From: an uncultured bacterium
GTDB lineage: Bacteria; Bacillota_I; Bacilli_A; RF39; UBA660
Reading direction: 5' to 3'
NCBI GenBank assembly: GCA_949288625.1
Contig: CASEKZ010000020.1
Coordinates: 1 to 16,321, forward strand
Length of the DNA: 16,321 bases
A program made the translations under genes and the position numbers. Positions 1 through 6,582 of this stretch are shown piece after piece (the first letter of the stretch is position 1; the number at the start of each line of letters is the position of its first letter). Under the pieces are notes generated by a model. It saw only the letters and a list, made by a program, of their open reading frames with translations, did not search any database and was not told where the DNA came from.

Positions 1-428
1 TTTATTTTTAAGTTATCAAAAAAAGCCTTGGTTTTTTTTCTATCCTTATTATAAGCCTCATAATAATTACTATGTACGTATAAAATTTTATTATTAGATG
101 ATACCCGTGCTAAAAAACCGCACGGTCCTGAATAAGTGGCATAACAAATAGAAGCATAATACCTTTTATAATTGCCCAAGATCCACCTTATTCTTTTTAA
201 TAAGTTAATAAACTTTCTTATTATAAAATTCTTGTTATAGCTTACTTTATACTCTTTTATTTTCACAGACTTATCTACGTCATTTAAAAACACACCTTTT
301 TTTTCTTCTAGTACTAATGTTACAATATACTTATCATGATTAAAATTTTTAAGTAATTTAATTAAAGAGGTCTCTATACCACCCAAATCTAAATTATATG
401 ATGCAATAAGAATATTTTTTTTTAACAT
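1..428 (-). CDS. Glycosyltransferase, N-terminal part (runs off the left edge)
   Basis: The frame is open from an ATG at 428 to base 1 with no stop, giving about 142 codons of a longer protein. The start reads MLKKNILIASYNLDLGGIET. A hydrophobic beta strand followed by a GGIE loop near residues 16-19 is typical of the N-terminal Rossmann domain of GT4-like glycosyltransferases. A second strand (YIVTLVLEE) follows, and then a Lys/Arg-rich stretch. The start is set by AGGTGA 6 bases upstream of the ATG and a sigma-A-like promoter just before it. Transfer of a sugar from a nucleotide-sugar donor is inferred from the family; acceptor and pathway cannot be told, because the donor-binding C-terminal domain is outside the window. 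The gene appears to be transcribed separately from the upstream 134-residue gene, which has its own terminator. Confidence 0.7.
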   Translation of the reverse strand, partial: MLKKNILIASYNLDLGGIETSLIKLLKNFNHDKYIVTLVLEEKKGVFLNDVDKSVKIKEYKVSYNKNFIIRKFINLLKRIRWILGNYKRYYASICYATYSGPCGFLARVSSNNKILYVHSNYYEAYNKDRKKTKAFFDNLKI

Positions 429-445
429 ATGTATCACCTACGTTA

Positions 446-474
446 ATTATATTATATATTGTTTCTTTTTACAA
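446..474 (-). promoter_or_regulatory. Sigma-A-like promoter of the glycosyltransferase gene
   Basis: Read on the minus strand, TTGTAA (474-469), a 17-base spacer and TATAAT (451-446) lie immediately before the AGGTGA site and the ATG at 428. A second overlapping TATAAT occurs at 456-451, but its spacing of 12 is wrong. Confidence 0.6.
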
Positions 475-477
475 ATA

Positions 478-505
478 AAAATGCCAATTAAATCATTGGC
501 ATTTT
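478..505 (-). terminator. Intrinsic terminator after the 134-residue gene
   Basis: AAAATGCCAA (478-487) pairs perfectly with TTGGCATTTT (496-505) around an 8-base loop. On the minus strand it is followed by TTTTATTT. It lies 10 bases past the stop of the gene at 516-920. The flanking A and T runs could let it work in both directions. Confidence 0.75.
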
Positions 506-515
506 ATAATAAACA

Positions 516-920
516 TTATCTTTTAAACAACTTACATTTACGAACAATAAATTTATCAATTCTTAAATTGTTTCTTCTTGATGTCCTCTCATATTCGCAC
601 GTATCATATTCATCATCAGAATATACACTATCATAAATGTCATGATAAACGTCTTGAACTTGAAATCCATCGGTAATAAAAGGATAATCCTTTAATAATT
701 TACTTGATAAATCCGCCATTTTAGGGCAATCCAAAGGACCCCTATCGCATTCAAAGCATAACGAACCATTATCAATTTTAAAACGTTCATTTACGTACTT
801 TCTAATTTCTTTAGTTCTGTTTACTTTTTGAGTAACATCCTTATCAGTATGTAAAATAACAACTTCATTTTTTAATACACCATTTTGTATATAATGTACT
901 ATTATTGGAAAATTTCCCAT
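516..920 (-). CDS. Uncharacterised 134-residue Cys-containing protein
   Basis: Not recognised. I take the ATG at 920 (MGNFPIIVHY) because AAGGAG sits 7 bases before it. The longer open frame to 1055 would overlap the spoIVA end and read through spoIVA's terminator and this gene's promoter. The N-terminal ~50 residues look like a small beta-rich fold. C55, C58 and C65 form a CxxC-x6-C cluster in the segment CFECDRGPLDC, which could bind a metal or form disulphides. An acidic Tyr/Asp-rich stretch follows around residues 90-110, then a basic tail with two further Cys. There is no signal peptide or membrane segment with this start. It lies just downstream of spoIVA but has a separate sigma-A-like promoter, so a sporulation role is only a guess. 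Confidence 0.7.
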   Translation of the reverse strand: MGNFPIIVHYIQNGVLKNEVVILHTDKDVTQKVNRTKEIRKYVNERFKIDNGSLCFECDRGPLDCPKMADLSSKLLKDYPFITDGFQVQDVYHDIYDSVYSDDEYDTCEYERTSRRNNLRIDKFIVRKCKLFKR

Positions 921-948
921 AACTTCACTCCTTAAAACCAATACGAAT

Positions 949-976
949 ATAATAACACAAAATAAATATATTTCAA
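949..976 (-). promoter_or_regulatory. Sigma-A-like extended promoter of the 134-residue gene, with inverted repeat
   Basis: On the minus strand, TTGAAA (976-971), 16 bases, then TGTTATTAT with -10 TATTAT (954-949). The -35 box is one arm of an inverted repeat, ATTTCAA (970-976) and TTGAAAT (985-991), separated by 8 bases, which could be an operator. The repeat may equally be chance in AT-rich DNA. Confidence 0.45.
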
Positions 977-999
977 GTAATAATTTGAAATTAATAATT

Positions 1000-1034
1000 A
1001 AAAAAATCACTTTTTTAAACTTAGTGACCTTTTT
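1000..1034 (-). terminator. Probable intrinsic terminator of spoIVA
   Basis: On the minus strand AAAAAGGTCACT (1034-1023) pairs with AGTGATTTTTTT (1011-1000), a 12-bp stem with two G-U pairs and an 11-base loop. It begins 10 bases after the spoIVA stop, and the T run is the 3' arm itself. Confidence 0.6.
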
Positions 1035-1044
1035 ATTAAGATTT

Positions 1045-2520
1045 TTATATAACAATTGCTATCATGTTATTAGAACCTTTATTAACAACCTTTGTTAACG
1101 TGGTTTGTAATTTATGCCTTATATTATCAGGCATAAGTGATAATTTACCTCTTATTCCTTCTTGAACAATTACATCTAGGCTTCTTCCAAACATTTCGCT
1201 TTTCCATACACTATCAGGATCAGATTCATAATTCTTCATTAAATTATCTATTAATTCCTTACTTTGTGTTTCTGAACCAATAATCGGCTCAAAAGTCGAT
1301 TCAACATCAACTCTTATCATATGAATAGATGGTGCAACAGCCTTTAGCTTAACGCCATATCTTGTTCCTTGTTTTATTATTTCCGGAGTATCTAATTTCA
1401 TGTCCTTAATCGTTGGAAAAGACGTTCCATAACCAGTTTGTTTAACCATTTTCAATGCTTCTTTAAACTGACCATATTCTTCTTTCATTTCATTAAATTC
1501 TTGAAATAAAGAAATTAACTTTGACTTAGAGTCTATATCCGTACCAATTATCTCATTTAACACCTCATTATATAAACCATCTGGTGCTTCTAAATTTATC
1601 GTAACTTCACCGGTTGCCGTATTTACTTCTGATAAATATGCCTTTGATATATGATCAGAATTTTGAAAATGTCCAATTATTGTATCGACATCCCTTACTT
1701 TATCAACATCAATAACGCTTTCTTTTATTCTTTCAACATACTCTTTTTTTAAAGGATGTTTATAAGATAAACAAGCAATCCAATCTGGCATATTTACGTT
1801 AACACTTAAAACAGGAAATTCAAACAATGCTTCTTTTAATATATTATATATTTCTTTTTCAGTCATTGTCTCAACACTAACTGGTATAACAGGAACACCA
1901 TGCTCACTTCTTAATTCATTTGCTAATTTTTCGGTATCAGGATGGTTTGGATGAACCGAGTTTAAAACAACAATAAAAGGTTTACCTATTTCTTTAAGCT
2001 CATCTATAACTTGATTTTCAGCATCTACGTAATCCTTCCTTGCAATCTCACCAATACTCCCATCCGTTGTAACAACAATTCCTATGGTAGAATGATCCCT
2101 TATTACTTTTTCAGTGCCTATTTCGGCAGCTTCCACAAACGGAATTTCCTCATCATACCAAGGAGTACGTACCATGCGAGGTCCATTTTCATCTTCATAA
2201 CCCTTAGCGGCATCAATAACGTATCCAACGCAGTCAATAAGTCTAATATTTGCAGTAAAATCATCAATCGCAATAGTTGCGGCATTAGATGGCACAAACT
2301 TCGGTTCAATTGTCATTATCGTCTTACCTTGTGCAGTTTGAGGTATCTCATCTAAACATCTTTTTTTCTCATATTCATCTTTTATGTTTGGAACAACTAA
2401 GTTTTCAATACACTTTTTAATAAAGGTTGATTTACCAGTTCTAACAGCCCCCACTACTCCTAAATATATATCCCCACCAGTTCTTTCAGATATATCTTTT
2501 ATAATATCGTATTTTTCCAT
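1045..2520 (-). CDS. spoIVA: Stage IV sporulation protein A, coat-assembly ATPase
   Basis: Builds the basement layer of the spore coat around the forespore in the mother cell, polymerising with ATP hydrolysis (known for the family). At 491 residues it matches the usual length of about 492. The N-terminus is very close to known SpoIVA: ERTGGDIYLGVVGAVRTGKS carries the Walker A motif with the P-loop Lys at residue 30, and IDCVGY follows at 95-100. Other family landmarks are KGYEDENGPRM, AAEIGT, STIGIVVTTDGSIG, GKPFIVVLNS, EFPVLSVNVNMP, LKMVKQTGYG, LKAVAPSIHMI and FGRSLD. The hydrophobic extreme C-terminus (MIAIVI) is also conserved; in Bacillus subtilis this end is needed for anchoring and for contact with SpoVM. 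The ATG at 2520 has a purine-rich site (GTAGGG) before it, and the gene has its own sigma-E-like promoter. Confidence 0.98.
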   Translation of the reverse strand: MEKYDIIKDISERTGGDIYLGVVGAVRTGKSTFIKKCIENLVVPNIKDEYEKKRCLDEIPQTAQGKTIMTIEPKFVPSNAATIAIDDFTANIRLIDCVGYVIDAAKGYEDENGPRMVRTPWYDEEIPFVEAAEIGTEKVIRDHSTIGIVVTTDGSIGEIARKDYVDAENQVIDELKEIGKPFIVVLNSVHPNHPDTEKLANELRSEHGVPVIPVSVETMTEKEIYNILKEALFEFPVLSVNVNMPDWIACLSYKHPLKKEYVERIKESVIDVDKVRDVDTIIGHFQNSDHISKAYLSEVNTATGEVTINLEAPDGLYNEVLNEIIGTDIDSKSKLISLFQEFNEMKEEYGQFKEALKMVKQTGYGTSFPTIKDMKLDTPEIIKQGTRYGVKLKAVAPSIHMIRVDVESTFEPIIGSETQSKELIDNLMKNYESDPDSVWKSEMFGRSLDVIVQEGIRGKLSLMPDNIRHKLQTTLTKVVNKGSNNMIAIVI

Positions 2521-2550
2521 ATAATCCCTACTTTCTTTTCAATCTCATTA

Positions 2551-2579
2551 AATACTATGAAAAAATACCATTAATATGA
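2551..2579 (-). promoter_or_regulatory. Sigma-E-like promoter of spoIVA
   Basis: On the minus strand TCATATT (2579-2573), 13 bases, then CATAGTAT (2559-2552). This fits the mother-cell sigma-E pattern (kmATATT, about 14 bases, CATACAnT) with two changes in the -10. spoIVA is sigma-E-dependent in B. subtilis, so position and identity agree. Confidence 0.6.
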
Positions 2580-2582
2580 AAA

Positions 2583-2603
2583 AAAGAAGAAAAATTCTTC
2601 TTT
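2583..2603 (-). terminator. Terminator of spoVIF overlapping its stop codon
   Basis: AAAGAAGAA (2583-2591) and TTCTTCTTT (2595-2603) form a perfect 9-bp stem with a 3-base loop. On the minus strand a T run follows. The stem begins inside the stop codon (2602-2604), and the T run directly abuts the spoIVA -35 box. Confidence 0.6.
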
Positions 2604-2847
2604 AATCCATCATACTTTCTAAATTATTTGGTATTTGATCTCCTACAACAGCTTTAACTATTTTATCAGATTGTTCTTTTGAAACGCTTTTACCAGTTAA
2701 AACAGACAACTCATTAATTACGCTTCTAATTGTTTTTTCATCCTTTAAGTTACCATCTTTTAAACGTGATGCAAGCTCCAAAATGGATTCTTTACTAACG
2801 TTTGTTTTTTTCTCTACTTTATTAAGAAAGCTATCGGTTATTCCCAT
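2602..2847 (-). CDS. spoVIF: SpoVIF-like (YjcC) spore coat assembly protein
   Basis: An 81-residue cytosolic protein with no signal or membrane segment. It resembles the stage VI sporulation protein F family along its length: a short N-terminal helix (SFLNKVEKKTNVS), then ELASRLKDGNLKDEKTIRSV, then a Lys-rich helix with the family-like pattern VSKEQSDKIVKAVV. In B. subtilis SpoVIF acts in the mother cell late in sporulation and is needed for proper coat assembly and spore resistance. The ATG at 2847 has AGGAGTG ten bases upstream. A sigma-K-like promoter precedes it, which fits a late mother-cell role. It lies just upstream of spoIVA, another coat morphogenetic gene, but the hairpin at its stop and the separate promoters suggest two transcripts. 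Confidence 0.8.
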   Translation of the reverse strand: MGITDSFLNKVEKKTNVSKESILELASRLKDGNLKDEKTIRSVINELSVLTGKSVSKEQSDKIVKAVVGDQIPNNLESMMD

Positions 2848-2866
2848 GTGATTATCACTCCTAAAA

Positions 2867-2893
2867 TAATATATGACATTAGATATTAAACGT
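2867..2893 (-). promoter_or_regulatory. Sigma-K-like promoter of spoVIF
   Basis: On the minus strand AC (2893-2892), exactly 16 bases, then CATATATTA (2875-2867). This fits the late mother-cell sigma-K pattern AC-N16-CATAnnnTA without mismatch, and lies 20 bases before the start codon. The pattern is short, so chance matches occur in AT-rich DNA; gene identity supports it. The remaining 140 bases up to der (2894-3033) hold nothing I can name. Confidence 0.55.
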
Positions 2894-3033
2894 TAATAAA
2901 TTATTAACCATATATTTTTATCAACCTAGCGGAATGATTATTTATAATTCTTTACCATGTTATTTATAAACGTAATTTATAAAATACCTATCTTGTCTTT
3001 ATCATCTACTTTTTTAAACTACCAGTTTTATTA

Positions 3034-4347
3034 TTACTCATTTCGATTTTTAAATTGAAAGACTATTGGTGTTCCAACAAAGCCAAAACTTTCTCTTATT
3101 TTATTTTCTAGATATCTATGATATGAAAAATGAACGAGACCTTTATTGTTAACAAAGAAAGTGAATTTAGGAGGACAAATACCAGTTTGTGATACATAAT
3201 ATATCTTAAGTCTTTTGCCTTTATACGAAGGCGGTGCCTCATTTGAAACAGCATCTGTTATAACATCATTTAATACGCTTGTTTTTATCTCTTTGTGAGC
3301 ATTTTCATATACATTTATAACCTCTGGCATTAAAGTGTGTAACCTTTTTTTAGTTTTAGCAGATAAAAACACGATTGGAACATAACTTAAAAATTGAAAT
3401 TCTGCTTTTACTTTTTTTGTAAAATCTTTTATAGCTTGATCTTTATTTTCAATCATGTCCCATTTATTTACTACTAAAACAAGTGCTTTACCTGCCTCTA
3501 GTGCATAACTGGCAATGTGTTTATCATGCTCTATTATACCTTCTTCAGCATTAATAACAACCAAACATACATCTGATCTATCAATTGCCTTCATACTTCT
3601 TAAAAGACTATACTTTTCAATCGTTTCATATACTCTTCCTTTTTTTCTCATTCCCGCCGTATCAATTACAACAAATGGTCTTTTTTCATAATTAAAGGTA
3701 GTATCAACCGTATCACGAGTAGTACCCGCAACATCACTTACAATTACCCTTTCTTCGTTTAAAATCGCATTAACTAATGATGATTTACCTACGTTAGGAC
3801 GCCCAATAACACAAAACTTAATAACATCAGAAGCATATTCTTCGCAAGAAACCTTTGAAAAATCTTTTATTACCTCATCCATCAAATCATCCATGCCAAG
3901 ATTATGTTCGGCTGAAATCCCAAAATAATATTCAAAACCCAATTCATAAAAATCATATATGTTTTCTTGCGATCTTTTATTATCAATCTTGTTAATAGCA
4001 ACAATAACCTTTTTATTACTACGTCTTAAAATATCCCTTACAACTAAGTCATTCGTGGTAATACCTTCTTTACCATCAACAACAAATATCACAACATCAG
4101 CTTCATCTATTGCAAGTTCTGCTTGCACTTTTATTTCCTTATTAAAAGTATCATCAGAAATATCTATTCCACCAGTATCTATTACGTTATACTTATAATC
4201 AAAATAAGTTCCAGTACCATAAATTCTATCACGGGTAACACCAGGAGTATCTTCTATTATAGCTTGCTTTTTTCCCACCAAACGATTAAATATAGTAGAT
4301 TTTCCAACGTTTGGCCTTCCAACTAGTGCAATGGTTGGTAATTTCAT
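3034..4347 (-). CDS. der: Der (EngA), double-domain ribosome assembly GTPase
   Basis: Essential GTPase with two G domains in tandem, which acts in maturation of the 50S ribosomal subunit. At 437 residues it has the usual length. The first G domain starts with GRPNVGKST (10-18), followed by DTPGVTRD, DTGGI and the base-specificity motif NKID. The second begins with GRPNVGKSS near residue 180 and has DVAGTTRDT, DTAGM and NKWD. A KH-like C-terminal domain fills the last ~90 residues (from about YENAHKEI to the end). The ATG at 4347 is chosen because AGAGGTGA lies 6 bases before it; the open frame reaches 4371, but that would put the start upstream of the ribosome site. It follows engB by 59 bases and may be read from its own extended -10 promoter as well as by readthrough from engB. 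Confidence 0.97.
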   Translation of the reverse strand: MKLPTIALVGRPNVGKSTIFNRLVGKKQAIIEDTPGVTRDRIYGTGTYFDYKYNVIDTGGIDISDDTFNKEIKVQAELAIDEADVVIFVVDGKEGITTNDLVVRDILRRSNKKVIVAINKIDNKRSQENIYDFYELGFEYYFGISAEHNLGMDDLMDEVIKDFSKVSCEEYASDVIKFCVIGRPNVGKSSLVNAILNEERVIVSDVAGTTRDTVDTTFNYEKRPFVVIDTAGMRKKGRVYETIEKYSLLRSMKAIDRSDVCLVVINAEEGIIEHDKHIASYALEAGKALVLVVNKWDMIENKDQAIKDFTKKVKAEFQFLSYVPIVFLSAKTKKRLHTLMPEVINVYENAHKEIKTSVLNDVITDAVSNEAPPSYKGKRLKIYYVSQTGICPPKFTFFVNNKGLVHFSYHRYLENKIRESFGFVGTPIVFQFKNRNE

Positions 4348-4372
4348 AAACATCACCTCTGTAACGCACACA

Positions 4373-4401
4373 ATTATATCATAAATTTAAAATTAAAAGA
4401 A
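4373..4401 (-). promoter_or_regulatory. Possible sigma-A promoter of der
   Basis: On the minus strand TGATATAAT (4381-4373) is an extended -10. The -35, TTCTTT (4401-4396), is weak, at 17-base spacing. It overlaps the 3' arm of the engB hairpin, so terminator and promoter share bases. Confidence 0.4.
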
Positions 4402-4431
4402 GTTTATTAAAGTGTTTCGTAAACTTCTTTT
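4395..4431 (-). terminator. engB terminator with the stop codon in its loop
   Basis: AAAAGAAGTTTA (4395-4406) pairs perfectly with TAAACTTCTTTT (4420-4431). The 12-bp stem encloses a 13-base loop that contains the engB stop codon (4407-4409). On the minus strand it is followed by AATTTT. The 5' arm encodes the last residues of EngB. Confidence 0.6.
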
Positions 4432-5000
4432 TCTATAATACCTTGAATTTCTTTTTTACCTAGCTTGGTTTTAGATGAAAATAAAACAAGTTCATCACCA
4501 ATGGCTAAGTCTATATTATCGGTAATTTGTTTTTTATATTTTTCTCTTTGTGTTGAGCCTATCTTATCAACTTTGGTTGCAATAAGCGTTACCTTTACCC
4601 CATGAAACTTTAAAAAGTTATACATAAGTAAATCATCCTCTGTTGGTTTATGCCTAAAATCGACCAGCATAAACACACCTTTTAGATTTTCTCTTTCTGA
4701 TAAATACTCTTCTATCATCATACCAAATTTTTTCTGATCAGATTTACCTGATTGAGTATATCCATAACCTGGTACATCAACTAAGTAAAACTCATCATTT
4801 ACCTTATAAAAGTTTATTGTTTGTGTTTTACCAGGTTTACTAGATATTCTAGCTAAGTTTCTTCTTTCTAAAATAGAGTTTATAAAACTAGATTTACCAA
4901 CGTTACTTCTTCCTAAAAGTAAGAACTCAGGTTTATTATCAGTGGGATACTGACTTCTTCTTACCGCAATAACTGGCTCCTCAACTTCATTTATTTTCAT
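4407..5000 (-). CDS. engB: EngB (YsxC/YihA) ribosome biogenesis GTPase
   Basis: A single-domain TrmE-Era-type GTPase needed for 50S subunit assembly. At 197 residues it has the normal size. G1 is GRSNVGKSS (30-38), a Thr-containing loop KPGKTQTINF follows, G3 is DVPGYGY, G4 is TKVDK and G5-like FSSKT lies near the end. I place the start at the ATG at 5000 (MKINEVEEP) because AAGGTG lies 6 bases upstream. The longer reading from a GTG at 5009 would start inside that site. It has a strong promoter at 5048-5076 and sits immediately upstream of der, so two GTPases of the same pathway are adjacent. Confidence 0.95.
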   Translation of the reverse strand: MKINEVEEPVIAVRRSQYPTDNKPEFLLLGRSNVGKSSFINSILERRNLARISSKPGKTQTINFYKVNDEFYLVDVPGYGYTQSGKSDQKKFGMMIEEYLSERENLKGVFMLVDFRHKPTEDDLLMYNFLKFHGVKVTLIATKVDKIGSTQREKYKKQITDNIDLAIGDELVLFSSKTKLGKKEIQGIIEKEVYETL

Positions 5001-5047
5001 TTTCATCACCTTCGACTTTTAAACACAATCAACTAATTGCGTTATGT

Positions 5048-5076
5048 ATTATAACAAAGTTATGAATAAAATGCAA
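5048..5076 (-). promoter_or_regulatory. Sigma-A promoter of engB
   Basis: On the minus strand TTGCAT (5076-5071), 17 bases, TATAAT (5053-5048), with an upstream TG giving an extended -10. It is one of the best promoter matches in the window. Confidence 0.7.
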
Positions 5077-5084
5077 ATTTATAA

Positions 5085-6026
5085 CTAACTTTCAATAGCG
5101 ATTTTTGCGATTTTAACTGCATCCTCAAGCGTACCACAAGCACAAATAAATAAGTTTTTGTGACAAAACGTTATTGATTTTACTCCGCTTATATCTTGTA
5201 ATTCTTGATTTTCCTTACCAGCCCAAGCCTCTGGAAATGGTTTTTTAACGTCAAAACTATTAATTGATGTTGGTGTTGCAACAACACTATATCCACCTCT
5301 TTTAGAAGGAAATATCGCGTACAAAATATCACTAGCTTTAGGATTATTAGAAGTCAAAACAATATCTTTCCACGGCATATAAAAATCAAGTATTAAAATT
5401 CCGCTAGTACTTTCATCAATCTTTTTTTCAACAATTTTTTTAGCGTCTTCCTTAGCCACCATTTTTTTAATCATATTATTAAAAATTACGTTTGCAAAAT
5501 TAACAGCGTTTAAAAAGCATTCGTTTTCATCTTTTTTCTCATTCCACGAAGGATTAAAGCATCCAATTAAACTAGGAATAGTTTGTAATTTTACCTCTGG
5601 TTCGCTTTTTAATGATTGCCCGTTATCATCACGATCTATATCCATTATTAAATTTTTATCAACCATTTGAACAAAGTTTTCCTTATTTTCTACTTTAAGT
5701 TTATCTATTATATCATTTCCAAATTTTTTCCAAACCAGACCGCACGTAGCATATTTAATGCCGTTATCGCGAATTTCATCAAAATCTATTCCATGATGAT
5801 CAAATTCCCCAAAACCAACGTCGTAAAAAAAAGCATCTTTATTCGTAGCCTTATTGGTTCGATATATTTTCATAGATCCAAACTTATTTAATAAAATAAC
5901 GCTTGCCATAACCTCATCTGCATGAAATGTTCCATTATGAGTTATAAAATCCGCATCTTTTTCTTTATCAACTATTTTTATTTCCAACTTATTACCAAAC
6001 AAGTCTTTTAACGCTATTTTTTTCAT
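5085..6026 (-). CDS. MYG1 family metal-dependent hydrolase/nuclease
   Basis: A 313-residue member of the MYG1 (UPF0160) family, a distant DHH-like group. The eukaryotic member is reported as a 3'-5' RNA exonuclease; bacterial members are poorly studied. A short N-terminal arm of about 26 residues precedes the metal-site motif THNGTFHADEV (29-39: H30, H35, D37), followed by FGEFDHHG, a second metal-binding motif. The middle holds IDRDDNGQ and SWNEKK, and the C-terminal part has VVATPT and the Cys-containing end ITFCHKNLFICACGTLEDA, as in MYG1 proteins. The start at 6026 has a GGTGATT site before it that overlaps the end of the preceding small gene. It forms a two-gene unit with that gene, 10 bases apart. 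The stop at 5085 leaves no room for a terminator before the engB promoter. Confidence 0.85.
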   Translation of the reverse strand: MKKIALKDLFGNKLEIKIVDKEKDADFITHNGTFHADEVMASVILLNKFGSMKIYRTNKATNKDAFFYDVGFGEFDHHGIDFDEIRDNGIKYATCGLVWKKFGNDIIDKLKVENKENFVQMVDKNLIMDIDRDDNGQSLKSEPEVKLQTIPSLIGCFNPSWNEKKDENECFLNAVNFANVIFNNMIKKMVAKEDAKKIVEKKIDESTSGILILDFYMPWKDIVLTSNNPKASDILYAIFPSKRGGYSVVATPTSINSFDVKKPFPEAWAGKENQELQDISGVKSITFCHKNLFICACGTLEDAVKIAKIAIES

Positions 6027-6036
6027 ATAATCACCA

Positions 6037-6315
6037 TCACTTATTAGTATTATTATAATAATTTAATTCTGATAAACCTCTTGAGATTTCCTCTAGGTCT
6101 TCCGCAAGTATTTCTTCGTTTAAAACTTCTTCAATTCTAAATATAAGACTTTGTAATGAACCATAATTATTATAATCTATGTTATATCTTTTTAAAACAC
6201 CTATTTGATCATCACTTAAATAAATTCCATTACCACGCATCTTTATCATACTTTTATCATTGTACACATCTTTAGTAAGTTCATCTATATCTATGTTTTT
6301 TCCATTAACTTTCAT
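6037..6315 (-). CDS. Uncharacterised 92-residue protein upstream of MYG1
   Basis: No function recognised. It is a small soluble acidic protein with predicted helices and no Cys, signal peptide or membrane span. A short N-terminal part (MKVNGKNIDIDELTKDVY) precedes a segment GNGIYLSDDQIGVLKRYNID, an amphipathic helix (SLQSLIFRIEEVL), and a last acidic helix before NYYNNTNK. It ends with TGA, the only TGA stop I found, followed two codons later by another TGA. No alternative in-frame ATG lies upstream, because a stop precedes it; the ribosome site is weak (GTTGGGTT). A TATAAT at 6373-6368 might be its -10, but I find no convincing -35. The 10-base gap to MYG1 suggests co-transcription, so it may work with that hydrolase. 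Confidence 0.75.
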   Translation of the reverse strand: MKVNGKNIDIDELTKDVYNDKSMIKMRGNGIYLSDDQIGVLKRYNIDYNNYGSLQSLIFRIEEVLNEEILAEDLEEISRGLSELNYYNNTNK

Positions 6316-6443
6316 TTTTTAACCCAACACTAGCCTTTCCTTTAACAATTGACTTTATTCATTCTTTATTATAAAAGAATAAATAGTTTTAAAAAAACAT
6401 CAAGTATAAAACCATAAACTTTAACTATAGTTTAAAAAACTAA

Positions 6444-6542
6444 CTAAATAATAACATATTTTATTACACAAAAAAAGGCTTTTACGCCTAATTTTCTTAA
6501 CCCGACCAGTAATACAACTACTATCCCAATTAACTCTAACAC
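6444..6542 (-). CDS. Possible 32-residue membrane peptide after nrnA
   Basis: Below annotation size limits, but suggestive. A frame without stops runs from 6554 to the TAG at 6444. The only standard start is a GTG at 6542; an ATT at 6554 would be non-standard. The product begins with LELIG, continues with a run of Ile, Val and Leu (IVVVLLVG), then LRKLGVKA, then a second hydrophobic stretch rich in Phe, Val and Ile. That is a plausible single membrane helix followed by a basic, hydrophobic end. The stretch is less AT-rich than the other gaps here. No good ribosome site precedes the GTG (a weak AAAGAAG lies further up), and the short hairpin at 6476-6489 falls inside it. It may be only an untranslated 3' region. 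Confidence 0.25.
   Translation of the reverse strand: MLELIGIVVVLLVGLRKLGVKAFFCVIKYVII
6476..6489 (-). terminator. Weak hairpin with T run after nrnA
   Basis: AGGC (6476-6479) and GCCT (6486-6489) form a 4-bp stem with a 6-base loop; on the minus strand seven T follow. It lies about 90 bases after the nrnA stop. The stem is short, but the T run and distance suit the end of the ackA-nrnA transcript. It conflicts with the peptide reading of the same bases. Confidence 0.35.
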
Positions 6543-6582
6543 AACAACACCAATTTTTTACTTCTTTTTACAAATCTTGTGT

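Noticed and set aside
921..1055. N-terminal extension of the 134-residue protein with a hydrophobic segment
   Set aside because: The extension would overlap the spoIVA end and cover its terminator and a sigma-A-like promoter; the ATG at 920 has a good ribosome site.
2011..2355. Plus-strand open frame of 114 codons
   Set aside because: It lies wholly inside spoIVA on the opposite strand, has no ribosome site or family resemblance, and is a shadow of the real gene.
2894..3033. Small RNA or der terminator in the gap after der
   Set aside because: The only hairpin (AAACT/AGTTT) has 5 bp and no T run on the minus strand; no conserved RNA structure recognised.
6037..6039. TGA as a Trp codon (Mycoplasma-type code)
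   Set aside because: The frame after this TGA meets another TGA two codons on and runs into the MYG1 start, and Trp is encoded by TGG in other genes here; TGA is best read as stop.
6416..6436. Operator-like palindrome AACTATAGTT in the gap upstream of the 92-residue gene
   Set aside because: Only 10 bases, in very AT-rich DNA, with no second copy and no well-placed promoter.
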